Shown piece after piece: positions 1 through 9,129 of a DNA stretch of 11,663 nucleotides. Source of the stretch: Gemmatimonadota bacterium (GTDB taxonomy: Bacteria > Gemmatimonadota > Gemmatimonadetes > Gemmatimonadales > GWC2-71-9). Position numbers and translations under genes: made by a program. The stretch is taken from the NCBI GenBank assembly GCA_003222235.1, contig QHVD01000107.1, positions 1,055-12,717 of the forward strand. Reading direction: 5' to 3'. Every line of letters starts with the position of its first letter. The stretch's first letter is position 1. The notes beneath the pieces are model-generated. The model ran no database searches. It was not told where the DNA came from and was given only the letters and a program-made list of their open reading frames with translations.

Positions 1-1577
<1,577 letters not shown>

Positions 1578-1580
1578 CGG

Positions 1581-1586
1581 TCCTCT
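1581..1586 (-). promoter_or_regulatory. Ribosome binding site of secA
   Basis: The coding strand reads AGAGGA then CCG then ATG. This purine-rich Shine-Dalgarno-like stretch sits close to the secA start and overlaps the TAG stop of nadD (1585-1587), which suggests translational coupling. The spacing is on the short side. Confidence 0.4.
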
Positions 1587-2145
1587 AACGATACAACCCG
1601 TTGGCCGCGATGTACTCGCGCACCGCCTCGGGCACGAGATACCGGATCGACCGGCCCCGCGCCACCCGCTCTCGGATCATGCTCGCCGAGACGTCGATGG
1701 CCGGCGCCTCGACCACCCGGGTGATCGCGGGATGGCGCGGCAGGGACGCTCCCGGTCGGGCGCAGACGACGACGTCCGCAAGCGCCGGGAGCGCTTCGAC
1801 CTCGAACCAGCTCGACAGGTCCCGGGCCGCATCCGCCCCGAGCAGCAAGGCGAACCGGTTCCCGGGCTCCCGCTCCGCCAACGCCCGGAGCGTGCGGACC
1901 GTGTACGACGGGGCGGGCAGGTCCAGCTCAATGCGCTCGACGCGGAACCGCGGGTTCCCCGTCACGGCCAGGCCGAGCATCCCGGCGCGCTGCTCCGGCG
2001 CGGCGAGATGCACGGCCCGCTTGAAGGGCTGCTCGCGGGCCGGGAGGAACCGCACGGCCAGCTGCAAAGCCTCTCCGACCGCTTCCGCGACGACCAGATG
2101 TCCGATGTGCACGGGATCGAAGGACCCGCCGAACAGGGCCTCCAC
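1585..2145 (-). CDS. nadD: Nicotinate-nucleotide adenylyltransferase NadD
   Basis: NadD transfers AMP from ATP to nicotinate mononucleotide, giving deamido-NAD in cytoplasmic NAD synthesis. From the GTG at 2145 the protein is 186 residues, within the usual size for the family. Seen: nucleotidyltransferase motif GGSFDPVHIGH at residues 6-16, PSYTVRTL at 79-86, LLGADAARDLSSW at 101-113, and the second ATP-binding motif SASMIR (SxTxIR type) at 153-158. The frame stays open to an ATG at 2247, but those 34 extra residues are Arg/Ala rich, precede the family's normal start and overlap the bamD 3' end by about 95 nt, so the GTG is preferred. No strong Shine-Dalgarno is visible for it. The start lies 7 nt after the bamD stop and the stop lies 7 nt before secA, so expression is probably coupled to both. 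Confidence 0.93.
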   Translation of the reverse strand: MEALFGGSFDPVHIGHLVVAEAVGEALQLAVRFLPAREQPFKRAVHLAAPEQRAGMLGLAVTGNPRFRVERIELDLPAPSYTVRTLRALAEREPGNRFALLLGADAARDLSSWFEVEALPALADVVVCARPGASLPRHPAITRVVEAPAIDVSASMIRERVARGRSIRYLVPEAVREYIAANGLYR

Positions 2146-2152
2146 GCGCGCG

Positions 2153-2917
2153 TCAGGACGGGCTCGCCGCGCTCGAGTCGGACGGAGTGCCGCGACAACT
2201 GCGGTCGAGCCCGTCCGCCCGAGGAAAAAACCGCCGCAGGTGGGCACAGGTTTCCTTCAGCTCGTCCGCGTAGCCGATGGCGCGGTAGCTGTCGGCCAGC
2301 CGCAGCAGCGCGTCGCTCACCTTCGGGGTCCCCGGATAGCCCGCGATCACGTCCTTGAAGTAGATGATCGCCGAGTCGTAGGCCCGCCGCCTGAAATAAA
2401 ACATCCCGGCCTTGTAGGACTTCTCGGCGAACCACTCCTTCAGCTGTCGCACGTGCAGCTGCGCCCGCGCCGCGGCCTCGCTGTCGGGATAGCGCCCGGC
2501 GAGCTCCTGGTAGATCGCGAGGGCCGTCTCGCCGTACGAGGGGTCCAGGTCCGGGCTCCGCCACAGCCGCAGGTTCGCGTCCCCCGCCCGCAGCAGAGCG
2601 AGCGGCGCGTACGCACTGTTCGGATACTGGTCGGCCACCTGGCGGAACTCGTGCGCCGCCTGCACCCGATCGCCGGTCTGGAAGTAGCACTCGGCGAGGT
2701 CGTAGCGCACCTCGGCCATCTCCGGCTGTGTCGGGCTGAGCTGGAAGGTGAGGCGCTTGAGCGCCACCGTGGCATGCGCGAAGTCACCGTGGCGAAACTG
2801 CCGCCGGGCCCGCGCGAGCTCCGCCTGCGCATCCGGCGCGCCCGCCCCGGGAGGCGCGTGGTGACAGGCCACGAGTGCGAGCACTCCGATGGGCCAGCAG
2901 CGCTGCCTGACCGTCAT
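2153..2917 (-). CDS. bamD: Outer membrane assembly lipoprotein BamD (YfiO/ComL family)
   Basis: BamD is the essential lipoprotein of the BAM complex, which folds beta-barrel proteins into the outer membrane from the periplasmic face. The product is 254 residues, close to the family norm. It begins MTVRQRCWPIGVLALVAC: basic start, hydrophobic stretch and lipobox LVAC with the lipidated Cys at 18. TPR-like helical repeats follow: AELARARRQFRHGDFAHA, MAEVRYDLAECYFQTGDRVQAAHEF, AIYQELAGRYPDSEAAARA, and a C-terminal AGMFYFRRRAYDSAIIYF segment typical of BamD. YPNSAYAPLALLRAGDAN also matches the family. The ATG overlaps the TGA of the upstream TPR gene as ATGA, indicating translational coupling. 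A general TPR lipoprotein of the YbgF/BamD superfamily is the alternative, but the length and C-terminal repeat favour BamD. Confidence 0.88.
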   Translation of the reverse strand: MTVRQRCWPIGVLALVACHHAPPGAGAPDAQAELARARRQFRHGDFAHATVALKRLTFQLSPTQPEMAEVRYDLAECYFQTGDRVQAAHEFRQVADQYPNSAYAPLALLRAGDANLRLWRSPDLDPSYGETALAIYQELAGRYPDSEAAARAQLHVRQLKEWFAEKSYKAGMFYFRRRAYDSAIIYFKDVIAGYPGTPKVSDALLRLADSYRAIGYADELKETCAHLRRFFPRADGLDRSCRGTPSDSSAASPS

Positions 2918-3804
2918 GGCCCGGCTTTCCCGAGCGCCTTGATCTTGTCCTGGGCCCGCTGCGCGATCGTGTCGCCGGGCGCGCCGCCCACGATCGCCTG
3001 CTGGTAGCTCTCGACCGCGCCGGTCACGTCCCCCTGCGCCAGCTTCACGTCGCCCAGGCCGAGGAACGCGCCCCGCACGACGTCGGGGGGCGAGCCCGGG
3101 GCCGTCGCGCGCCGGAACCAGTCCTCTGCGTCGGCAGGCTTGCCACTGTCGAGCAGCCGCTGACCCGCGATCAGCGCACAGAGGCCCAGGCCTTCCCGCG
3201 CGCCATCCACGACAACGGGGGCACGCTGGCGCCGGATCACGGCCTCGAAGACGAGCACCGCCGTGCTGCACGCCCGCGCTCGCATCGCGGCCATCCCGTA
3301 CAGGAACAGGAGCGAGTCGGCGCTGCGTCCGTCGCTCGCCGCCGCCACCGCGCTCGGTAGCAGCGCCAGGGCCTCCAGCGTGTCGCCGCGGTCGGCGGCG
3401 TCGAGCGCCACCAGGCGAACATACTTCCCCAAGGGCCGTTGCGGCGCCACGGCGTGCAGGCCCGCGAGCGCCGCCGTGACCGCAGTACGGTCGTTCGCCG
3501 CGAGCGCGGCGCCCGCCACCCGCTCCAAGCCGTCGGCCGCCTCCCCGGCGCGCGAGCGGTCCGCGGCGGCCAACGCGACGTATTCGGCCGCGGCCAGCGC
3601 ATGGTCTCCCGTATGGAAGGCGGCGCTCGCCAACTTGGCGTGTAAGTCCGCGCTCGGGTTAGCCCTGAGACCCAGTTGATACTCGGCCAGCGCGTTGCGG
3701 TAGGCGCCGGCCGCGTACTCCCGGTCGCCCAGCACCTCGTGGTCGGCGGCGCTGCGCGTGCACGCCAGCGCCAGCGCGAGCCACAGCGTTCCCGATCGCC
3801 TCAC
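2914..3804 (-). CDS. Exported TPR-repeat protein, probable lipoprotein
   Basis: The product is 296 residues. It begins MRRSGTLWLALALACTRS: two arginines, a hydrophobic core and a Cys at 15. The lipobox is imperfect (A-L-A-C, with Leu at -4 and -2), so lipidation is possible but less certain than for BamD. The mature part is Ala/Leu-rich helical repeats. Recognisable TPR-like units include LGDREYAAGAYRNALAEYQLG near residues 25-45 and FLGLGDVKLAQGDVTGAVESY near the C-terminus. The middle is degenerate. No enzyme motif is seen. It starts with GTG overlapping the upstream TGA (GTGA) and ends in an ATGA overlap with bamD. That tight placement suggests a periplasmic or outer-membrane-associated adaptor working alongside BamD (inference). 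Confidence 0.8.
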   Translation of the reverse strand: MRRSGTLWLALALACTRSAADHEVLGDREYAAGAYRNALAEYQLGLRANPSADLHAKLASAAFHTGDHALAAAEYVALAAADRSRAGEAADGLERVAGAALAANDRTAVTAALAGLHAVAPQRPLGKYVRLVALDAADRGDTLEALALLPSAVAAASDGRSADSLLFLYGMAAMRARACSTAVLVFEAVIRRQRAPVVVDGAREGLGLCALIAGQRLLDSGKPADAEDWFRRATAPGSPPDVVRGAFLGLGDVKLAQGDVTGAVESYQQAIVGGAPGDTIAQRAQDKIKALGKAGP

Positions 3805-4625
3805 GGCTTCTGCTCGCGACCTCCCCCACGCTTGACGGCCGGCGGCGCGGGCGGCGGTTCGGCCCCGGACGGGGTGCCGGCCGGCGCGGCGGGGGAGGCA
3901 GGGGGCGCAGGTGGGGCGCTGACGTCGGTGCGATCCAGCAGGGCGAGATACGCTTCGATCCGCGGATCTTCCGGCCGCCGCTCCCGGAGCTCCTCCCAGA
4001 CCGCGCGCGCGGCGAGCCCGTCGCCCGCCAGGTAGCAGGCGAGCCCGAACATGGCGGCCGCATCGAGGTAGCTCGGCCGCGCGCGCACGATAATCTCGAA
4101 GTGCTCCCTCGCGTCCAGCGCCCGGCCGGCCTGCAGCAGAATCCGTCCCAGCTTATACCGGAGATCGTGGAACGCCGGACCGAGCGCGAGCGCCGCCTGA
4201 TATTGCTCGATCGCCTGCGCCAGGCCCCCCGCTTCGAAATAGGCATCGCCCAGCGCCGCGTGCTGGTTCGCCAGCTTCGCCGCCACGTGCGCGGGGAAGC
4301 CCAGGCGCGGCTCGCCGCCGATCTCGCTCGCGCGCCGGAACGCCGCGTCGGCCTCCTCGCCGCGACCGAGCTCGTTCAGGACGATCGCCCGATGAATCAG
4401 GGCCTCGACGTAGCGCGGGTTCAGCGCCACCGCGCGGTCGAGTTGCGCGAGCGCCTGCTCGTGGCGCCCGACCAGCGAATAGGACAGTCCCAGCAGATGG
4501 TGCGCGTCGGCGAACGCCCGCCCGCTGGCCCCGACCTCCTCGAGCAGGTGGATGGCGCCGTAATAGTCCTGCAGCTCAAATCGTTCCCGCGCCTGCTCCA
4601 CCAGATGCTCAGGACTGACGTCCAT
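3801..4625 (-). CDS. TPR-repeat protein with Pro/Ala-rich C-terminal tail
   Basis: The product is 274 residues from the ATG at 4625, with no signal peptide or membrane segment, so it is probably cytoplasmic. About five or six TPR units are visible at roughly residues 39-72 (AHHLLGLSYSLVGRHEQALA), 73-105, 119-152 (ALGDAYFEAGGLAQAIEQY), 153-186 and 187-220. A low-complexity Pro/Ala/Gly tail occupies 233-270. The frame extends to a TTG at 4649 and an ATG at 4637, but only the 4625 ATG has a well-placed Shine-Dalgarno (GAGG, 6 nt spacing). It overlaps the 3' end of the upstream epimerase gene by 17 nt. TPR proteins are protein-protein scaffolds. Its position between sugar-nucleotide enzymes and envelope-assembly genes could mean a role in glycan assembly or envelope biogenesis (inference only). 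Confidence 0.82.
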   Translation of the reverse strand: MDVSPEHLVEQARERFELQDYYGAIHLLEEVGASGRAFADAHHLLGLSYSLVGRHEQALAQLDRAVALNPRYVEALIHRAIVLNELGRGEEADAAFRRASEIGGEPRLGFPAHVAAKLANQHAALGDAYFEAGGLAQAIEQYQAALALGPAFHDLRYKLGRILLQAGRALDAREHFEIIVRARPSYLDAAAMFGLACYLAGDGLAARAVWEELRERRPEDPRIEAYLALLDRTDVSAPPAPPASPAAPAGTPSGAEPPPAPPAVKRGGGREQKP

Positions 4626-5583
4626 AGGTGGCCTCATACCAACGGACAAACTCTCCGACCCCCTCCTCGATCCCCACCTGTGGGCGATAGCCGAGCTCGC
4701 GCTCCGCGCGGTGCAGGTCGGCTGCCGTCAGTCGCACGTCGCCCGGCTGATCGGGGTGGCGCTCGATCCGAACCTCGCGCCCGAGCGTCCGGCCGATCAA
4801 CTGGATCAGGTGGTCGAGCCGCACCCGCGCCCCGCCGCCGATGTTGATCGCGACGGCGACCCCGGCCTTCCGAGAGGCGGGCCGGGCGGTCCACTCCATC
4901 GCGGCCAGGACGCCGTTCACACAATCGGTAATATACGTATAGTCGCGCTCGCTCGATCCGTCGCCGTGCATCCGCACGGGCTTGTCCCGCGCGATCAGGT
5001 CGGTGAACCGATGAATCGCGAGGTCCGGGCGCTGACGCGGTCCGTACACGGTGAAGAACCGCAGGCAGACGATCGGCACCCCGTAGAGGTGAGCGAAGGC
5101 GTGCGCCATCAGCTCGCCGGCCCGCTTGCTCGCGGCGTAGGGCGAGATCGGCCACACGGCGGGAGCGTCCTCGGCGAAAGGGGCGGGGGTGGCGTCGCCG
5201 TAGACGGAGGACGACGAGCCGAAAATGACCCGGCGAATGCCCGCGCGCCGCGCGGCCTCGAACACCCGCACGGTGCCGGTGATGTTGGCCTCGGAATAGG
5301 AGGCCGGGTTCTCGAGCGAAGGCCGGACCCCCGGCTTCGCCGCGAGATGGAGCACCAGCTCCACGCCGTCGAGGTGGAGCGCGTCCCGGGCGACGTCCGC
5401 TTCGACGAACCGAAATCTCGGGCCCCGCCTCAGGGCCTCGAGGTTGCGCTCCTTCACGGCGCGCGGGTAGAAGGGGTCGAAGTTGTCGAGGCCCACGACC
5501 TCGTCGCCCCGCGCGACCAGGGCCTCGCACACGTGGGACCCGATGAACCCCGCGGCCCCCGTGACCAGGACGCGGAGGCTCAT
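4609..5583 (-). CDS. SDR-family UDP-sugar 4-epimerase, likely UDP-glucuronate 4-epimerase
   Basis: This is an extended short-chain dehydrogenase/reductase of 324 residues, the normal length. Seen: NAD-binding TGAAGFIGSH at residues 8-17, LDNFDPFYP at 32-40, GSSSSVYGD at 122-130 with the catalytic Ser/Thr position, and Y149-x3-K153 in SPYAASK. RFFTVYGPRQRPDLA (about 175-189) resembles the RFFTVYGPxxRPDMA signature of UDP-glucuronate 4-epimerases. Such enzymes flip C4 through a 4-keto intermediate, here probably UDP-GlcA to UDP-GalA. UDP-glucose 4-epimerase activity cannot be excluded. The neighbouring UDP-glucose dehydrogenase would supply UDP-GlcA. The ATG overlaps the stop of the upstream decarboxylase gene (ATGA). 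The substrate is inferred; the fold and family are clear. Confidence 0.85.
   Translation of the reverse strand: MSLRVLVTGAAGFIGSHVCEALVARGDEVVGLDNFDPFYPRAVKERNLEALRRGPRFRFVEADVARDALHLDGVELVLHLAAKPGVRPSLENPASYSEANITGTVRVFEAARRAGIRRVIFGSSSSVYGDATPAPFAEDAPAVWPISPYAASKRAGELMAHAFAHLYGVPIVCLRFFTVYGPRQRPDLAIHRFTDLIARDKPVRMHGDGSSERDYTYITDCVNGVLAAMEWTARPASRKAGVAVAINIGGGARVRLDHLIQLIGRTLGREVRIERHPDQPGDVRLTAADLHRAERELGYRPQVGIEEGVGEFVRWYEATYGRQS
4632..4635 (-). promoter_or_regulatory. Ribosome binding site deciding the start of the TPR gene
   Basis: The coding strand reads GAGG, then six bases, then the ATG at 4625. It lies inside the 3' end of the upstream epimerase gene. The alternative starts at 4637 (ATG) and 4649 (TTG) lack a comparable site. 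Confidence 0.5.
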
Positions 5584-6515
5584 GCGGCGGTCAGGCGGCG
5601 GAAGTAGTCGATCGTGCGCCGCAGTCCCTCTTCGAGGCCGACCTTCGGCTCCCAGCCCAGGGTCTCGCGCACCCGGCCGATGTCGGGCTGGCGCACGCGG
5701 GGGTCGTCCACGGGGAGCGGCCGCTCGACGATCTCGCTCCGGCTCCCCGTGAGCTTCAGCACCAGCGCGGCGAGCTCGCGCACGGTGAACTCGTGGGGAT
5801 TGCCGAGGTTGGTGGGATCTGCATCGCCCCGCTCGAACAACAGGACGATCCCGGTGACCAGGTCGTCCACGTAGCAAAAGGACCGGGTCTGGGAGCCGTC
5901 GCCGTACACGGTGAGCGGCTCGCCGTGCAGGGCCTGCACGATGAAGTTCGACACCACACGGCCGTCGTTCGGGCGCATGCGGGGGCCGTAGGTATTGAAG
6001 ATCCGGACGATGCGGGTGTCGAGGCCATGATAGCGGTGATAGGCCATCGTCAATGCCTCGGCGAACCGCTTGGCTTCGTCGTAGACGCCGCGCGGGCCGA
6101 CCGGATTGACGTTGCCCCAATAGCTCTCGGGCTGGGGATGCACCAGGGGGTCGCCGTACACCTCCGACGTCGAGGCGAGCAGGAAGCGCGCGCCTTTCGC
6201 CTTCGCGAGTCCCAGCGCCTTGTGAGTGCCGAGCGAGCCGACCTTTAAGGTCGGGATGGGGTGCTCGAGGTAGTCCACCGGGCTCGCCGGGCTCGCGAAA
6301 TGCAGGACGGCGTCCAGGGGCCCCTCGAGCTCGATGAAGTTCGTGACGTCGTGGAGGACCAACTGGAAGTCGGGGTGGCTCCGCAGGTGGGCGAGATTGG
6401 CCGAGTTCCCCGTGAGGAAGTTGTCCATCCCGACCACCCTGTAGCCCTGGGCCAGGAGGCGGTCACACAGGTGCGAGCCAAGGAACCCCGCCGCGCCCGT
6501 TACGAGGACGCGCAT
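5580..6515 (-). CDS. uxs: UDP-glucuronate decarboxylase (UDP-xylose synthase)
   Basis: UXS decarboxylates UDP-glucuronate to UDP-xylose through a UDP-4-keto intermediate, using bound NAD. The product has 311 residues, as expected for soluble bacterial UXS. Seen: TGAAGFLGSH at 6-15, the family signature HFASPASPVDYLEHPI at 72-87, STSEVYGDP at 115-123 with the active-site Glu118, YWGNVNPVGPRGVYDEAKR at 132-150 with Tyr145 and Lys149, RIFNTYGPRMRPNDGRVVSNF at 171-191, and DDPRVRQPD at 270-278, whose Arg275 matches the catalytic arginine of UXS. All key residues are present. The ATG at 6515 lies 16 nt inside the 3' end of the UDP-glucose dehydrogenase gene, which makes the substrate, and the stop overlaps the epimerase start. 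No convincing Shine-Dalgarno is seen, so coupling to upstream translation is likely. Confidence 0.93.
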   Translation of the reverse strand: MRVLVTGAAGFLGSHLCDRLLAQGYRVVGMDNFLTGNSANLAHLRSHPDFQLVLHDVTNFIELEGPLDAVLHFASPASPVDYLEHPIPTLKVGSLGTHKALGLAKAKGARFLLASTSEVYGDPLVHPQPESYWGNVNPVGPRGVYDEAKRFAEALTMAYHRYHGLDTRIVRIFNTYGPRMRPNDGRVVSNFIVQALHGEPLTVYGDGSQTRSFCYVDDLVTGIVLLFERGDADPTNLGNPHEFTVRELAALVLKLTGSRSEIVERPLPVDDPRVRQPDIGRVRETLGWEPKVGLEEGLRRTIDYFRRLTAA

Positions 6516-7819
6516 GCCACGGGGCGGCCGATGCTGTCATAGGTGAAGCCGAGGCGGGTGAGGCGAACCGGGTCGTAGAGGTTTCGCCCGTCGACGATCA
6601 GGGGTCGCACCAGCAGTCGTTTGATCCGGTCGAAGTCGGGGTTGCGGTACTCGAGCCATTCGGTGACGATGACCAACGCGGCGGCGCCGTCGACGGCTTC
6701 GTAGGCATGGGCGGCGTAGGTGACGCGGTCGCCGAGGTGTCGCCGGGCGCTCGCCACAGCAGCCGGGTCGTGCACCCGCACCGTGGCGCCGGCCGACAGC
6801 AGCGCCTCCACGAGGACGAGCGCCGGGCTCTCGCGCACGTCGTCGGTCTCCGCTTTGAACGCGAGCCCCCACACGGCGACGGCGGTCCCGGCCAGCTTGC
6901 CGTCGAAGTGCCGCTCCACCTTCTCGAACAGCAGGCGCTTCTGCCGCTCGTTCGCCGCCTCCACCGACTCGAGGATGTCGAACCGCATGCCGTTCAACTC
7001 CGCCGTGCGCAGCAGGGCCTTGACGTCCTTCGGGAAGCACGAGCCGCCGTACCCGGGTCCGGGGAACAGGAACGCCGGCCCGATCCGCCGGTCGCTTCCG
7101 ATCCCCTTGCGCACCAGGGTGACGTCGGCCCCCACGGCCTCGCACAGGCGCGCCATCTGATTCATGAACGAGATCCGGGTGGCGAGCATGGCATTGGCGG
7201 CGTACTTGGTCATCTCCGCCGAGGGGGTGTCCATGAAGATGATCGGGTTCCCGGTGCGCACGAACGGCGCGTACAGCTCGGCGAGCACGCGGCCGGCGTC
7301 CTCGGAGTCCACGCCCACGATCACCCGGTCAGGCTTCATGAAGTCGTCGACGGCCGCCCCTTCCTTGAGGAACTCGGGGTTGGAGCACACGTGGAACGAG
7401 ACGCTCGTGTGCTTCGCGATCTCGGCCCGGATTCGCGCGGCGGTGCCCACGGGCACGGTGCTCTTCGTGATCACGATCTTCGGCTGATTCATGTGCTGGC
7501 CGATGGCTCGCGCCACGGCGAGGACGTGCTGGAGGTCCGCCGAGCCGTCCTCGTCCGGGGGCGTGCCGACCGCGATGACGATCACGTCGGAGCGCTCCAC
7601 GGACCGGCCCACTTCGGTGGTGAATTGGAGCCGTCCCTCGCGCTGGTTCCGCACGACGAGCGGCTCGAGGCCGGGCTCGTAGATCGGCAGCCGGTTCTCC
7701 TTGAGCCCGGCGATCTTCGCGCCATCCACATCGGCGCACAGGACGTCGTTGCCGGTCTCGGCGAGGCAGGCACCTACGACGAGCCCGACATACCCCGTCC
7801 CGATGACGGCGACCTTCAC
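6500..7819 (-). CDS. ugd: UDP-glucose 6-dehydrogenase
   Basis: This enzyme oxidises UDP-glucose to UDP-glucuronate with two NAD, feeding the decarboxylase and epimerase encoded just downstream. The product has 439 residues, the typical length. Seen: N-terminal Rossmann motif VIGTGYVGLVVG at 5-16, ITKSTVPVGT at 117-126, NPEFLKEGAA at 147-156, EMTKYAANA at 202-210 with the conserved Lys205, and the active-site loop GPGYGGSCFPKD at 254-265 with nucleophile Cys261. The C-terminal UDP-binding domain includes GLAFKAETDDVRESPA. The GTG start at 7819 overlaps the TGA of the preceding nucleotide-sugar dehydrogenase gene (GTGA). It is distinct from that neighbour: the loop here is GGSCFPKD, the UDP-glucose type, versus GGHCIPLDP in the neighbour. 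Confidence 0.95.
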   Translation of the reverse strand: MKVAVIGTGYVGLVVGACLAETGNDVLCADVDGAKIAGLKENRLPIYEPGLEPLVVRNQREGRLQFTTEVGRSVERSDVIVIAVGTPPDEDGSADLQHVLAVARAIGQHMNQPKIVITKSTVPVGTAARIRAEIAKHTSVSFHVCSNPEFLKEGAAVDDFMKPDRVIVGVDSEDAGRVLAELYAPFVRTGNPIIFMDTPSAEMTKYAANAMLATRISFMNQMARLCEAVGADVTLVRKGIGSDRRIGPAFLFPGPGYGGSCFPKDVKALLRTAELNGMRFDILESVEAANERQKRLLFEKVERHFDGKLAGTAVAVWGLAFKAETDDVRESPALVLVEALLSAGATVRVHDPAAVASARRHLGDRVTYAAHAYEAVDGAAALVIVTEWLEYRNPDFDRIKRLLVRPLIVDGRNLYDPVRLTRLGFTYDSIGRPVACASS

Positions 7820-9129
7820 CGCCGGCTATGCACCCGCGCCAGCGCGTTGCGGGTGTCCACGACGAGGCGGGCGTGCTGGGCGATGAGCTCATAGGGCACG
7901 CCCGCGTGGTCGGTCACGATGATCACGCAATCCGCCGCCCGCAGCGCCTCCGGCGCAAGCGGCACGGACACAAGGGCGATGTCCCCATCCTTCAGCGTGG
8001 GCACGTGGGGATCGTGGTACGCCACCAGCGCCCCGCGTTGCTCGAGCAGCCGGATGACGTCGAGGGCCGGGCTCTCGCGGATGTCGTCGATGTCCTTCTT
8101 GTAGGCCACACCCACGACGAGCACCCTGCTGCCGCGCGCCGCCTTCCCCTGCTCGTTGAGACGGTCCACGACGCGGACCACCCAATACTCCGGCATCGCC
8201 GCGTTGATCTCGCCCGCGAGCTCGATGAAGCGCGTGCGGTAGTTGAGCGTGCGCATCTTCCACGCGAGGTAGTGCGGGTCGAGCGGGATGCAGTGACCGC
8301 CCACGCCGGGGCCGGGCATGAACTTCATGAAGCCGAAGGGCTTCGTGGCCGCGGCGTCGATCACTTCCCACACGTCCACGCCCAGCTTGTCGCACACGAT
8401 CGCCATCTCGTTGACGAGCCCGATGTTCACGCTGCGGTAGGTGTTCTCGAGAATCTTCACGAGCTCCGCCGCTTCGGTCGAGGAGACCGGGACGAGGTTT
8501 TCGATCGCGCCCTGGTAGATCGCGACCGTCACCCGCAGGCAGGTCTCCGTGATCCCGCCCACCACCTTCGGGGTGTTGCGAGTGTTCCACTTCGGGTTCC
8601 CGGGGTCCACGCGCTCGGGCGAGAAGGCGAGGAAGTAATCCTTGCCCACTTTGAGGCCGGTGCTCTCGAGCGCCGGGAGCAACAGCTCGCGGGTCGTGCC
8701 GGGGTAGGTGGTCGATTCGAGCACGATCAGCTGCCCCCGGCGCAGCGTCTGCTTGACCGAGTTGGTGGCGGCGAGCACGTAGTTGACGTCGGGGTCCTTC
8801 GTCTTGGACAGCGGCGTCGGGACGCAGATCGATACCACGTCCGGCTCGCTCAGCCGCCCGAGGTCCGTGGTGGCGGCGAATTTTTCCGCCTTGAGGAACC
8901 GGGTGACGTCCGCACTGGAAACATCCTGTATGTGCGAAGTCCCCCCGCTGAGCCCCTGCACCACCTTGTTGTTCACGTCGAAGCCGAGCACGCGGAAGCC
9001 GGCGCGGGCAAACTCCATCGCCAGGGGCAATCCCACGTATCCCAACCCGACCACCCCGATCAGGGCCGTGCGGTCCTGGGCCTTCCCGATCAGCACGTCT
9101 GCCGGCGCCGTGGCCGTCGCGGTCGTCAT
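7816..9129 (-). CDS. wbpA: UDP-N-acetylglucosamine 6-dehydrogenase (WbpA type)
   Basis: WbpA-type enzymes oxidise C6 of UDP-GlcNAc to give UDP-GlcNAcA, the first step towards diacetamido-glucuronic and -mannuronic acids. The product has 437 residues. Seen: Rossmann motif VVGLGYVGLPLA at 26-37, VPTPLSKTKDPD at 103-114, LESTTYPGTTRE at 138-149, AFSPERVDPGN at 168-178, and the catalytic loop GPGVGGHCIPLDPHYL at 273-288 with nucleophile Cys280. The HCIPLDP loop and SPERVDPG are hallmarks of the WbpA/TviB/WecC branch rather than UDP-glucose dehydrogenase. The ATG at 9129 overlaps the stop of the upstream WbpB-like gene (ATGA), with GGTGA close upstream as a possible ribosome site. WbpA is preferred over WecC (a UDP-ManNAc dehydrogenase) because the wbpB, wbpE and wbpD partners are adjacent. 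Confidence 0.9.
   Translation of the reverse strand: MTTATATAPADVLIGKAQDRTALIGVVGLGYVGLPLAMEFARAGFRVLGFDVNNKVVQGLSGGTSHIQDVSSADVTRFLKAEKFAATTDLGRLSEPDVVSICVPTPLSKTKDPDVNYVLAATNSVKQTLRRGQLIVLESTTYPGTTRELLLPALESTGLKVGKDYFLAFSPERVDPGNPKWNTRNTPKVVGGITETCLRVTVAIYQGAIENLVPVSSTEAAELVKILENTYRSVNIGLVNEMAIVCDKLGVDVWEVIDAAATKPFGFMKFMPGPGVGGHCIPLDPHYLAWKMRTLNYRTRFIELAGEINAAMPEYWVVRVVDRLNEQGKAARGSRVLVVGVAYKKDIDDIRESPALDVIRLLEQRGALVAYHDPHVPTLKDGDIALVSVPLAPEALRAADCVIIVTDHAGVPYELIAQHARLVVDTRNALARVHSRR

Noticed and set aside
2146..2247. N-terminal extension of NadD from the ATG at 2247
   Set aside because: It overlaps the bamD 3' end by about 95 nt, is Arg/Ala rich, and would place 34 residues before the family's normal start.
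1601..3007. Long plus-strand open frame (468 codons) across nadD and bamD
   Set aside because: It is antisense to well-supported genes, is Arg/Pro/Ala rich, has no recognisable motif and reflects the scarcity of stop codons in high-GC DNA.
4626..4649. Earlier TTG (4649) or ATG (4637) start for the TPR gene
   Set aside because: Neither has a good ribosome site, and they only add residues without family similarity and lengthen the overlap with the epimerase gene.
6707..7894. Plus-strand open frame of 395 codons opposite ugd
   Set aside because: It is a shadow of ugd with no domain signature; the minus strand encodes a complete enzyme.
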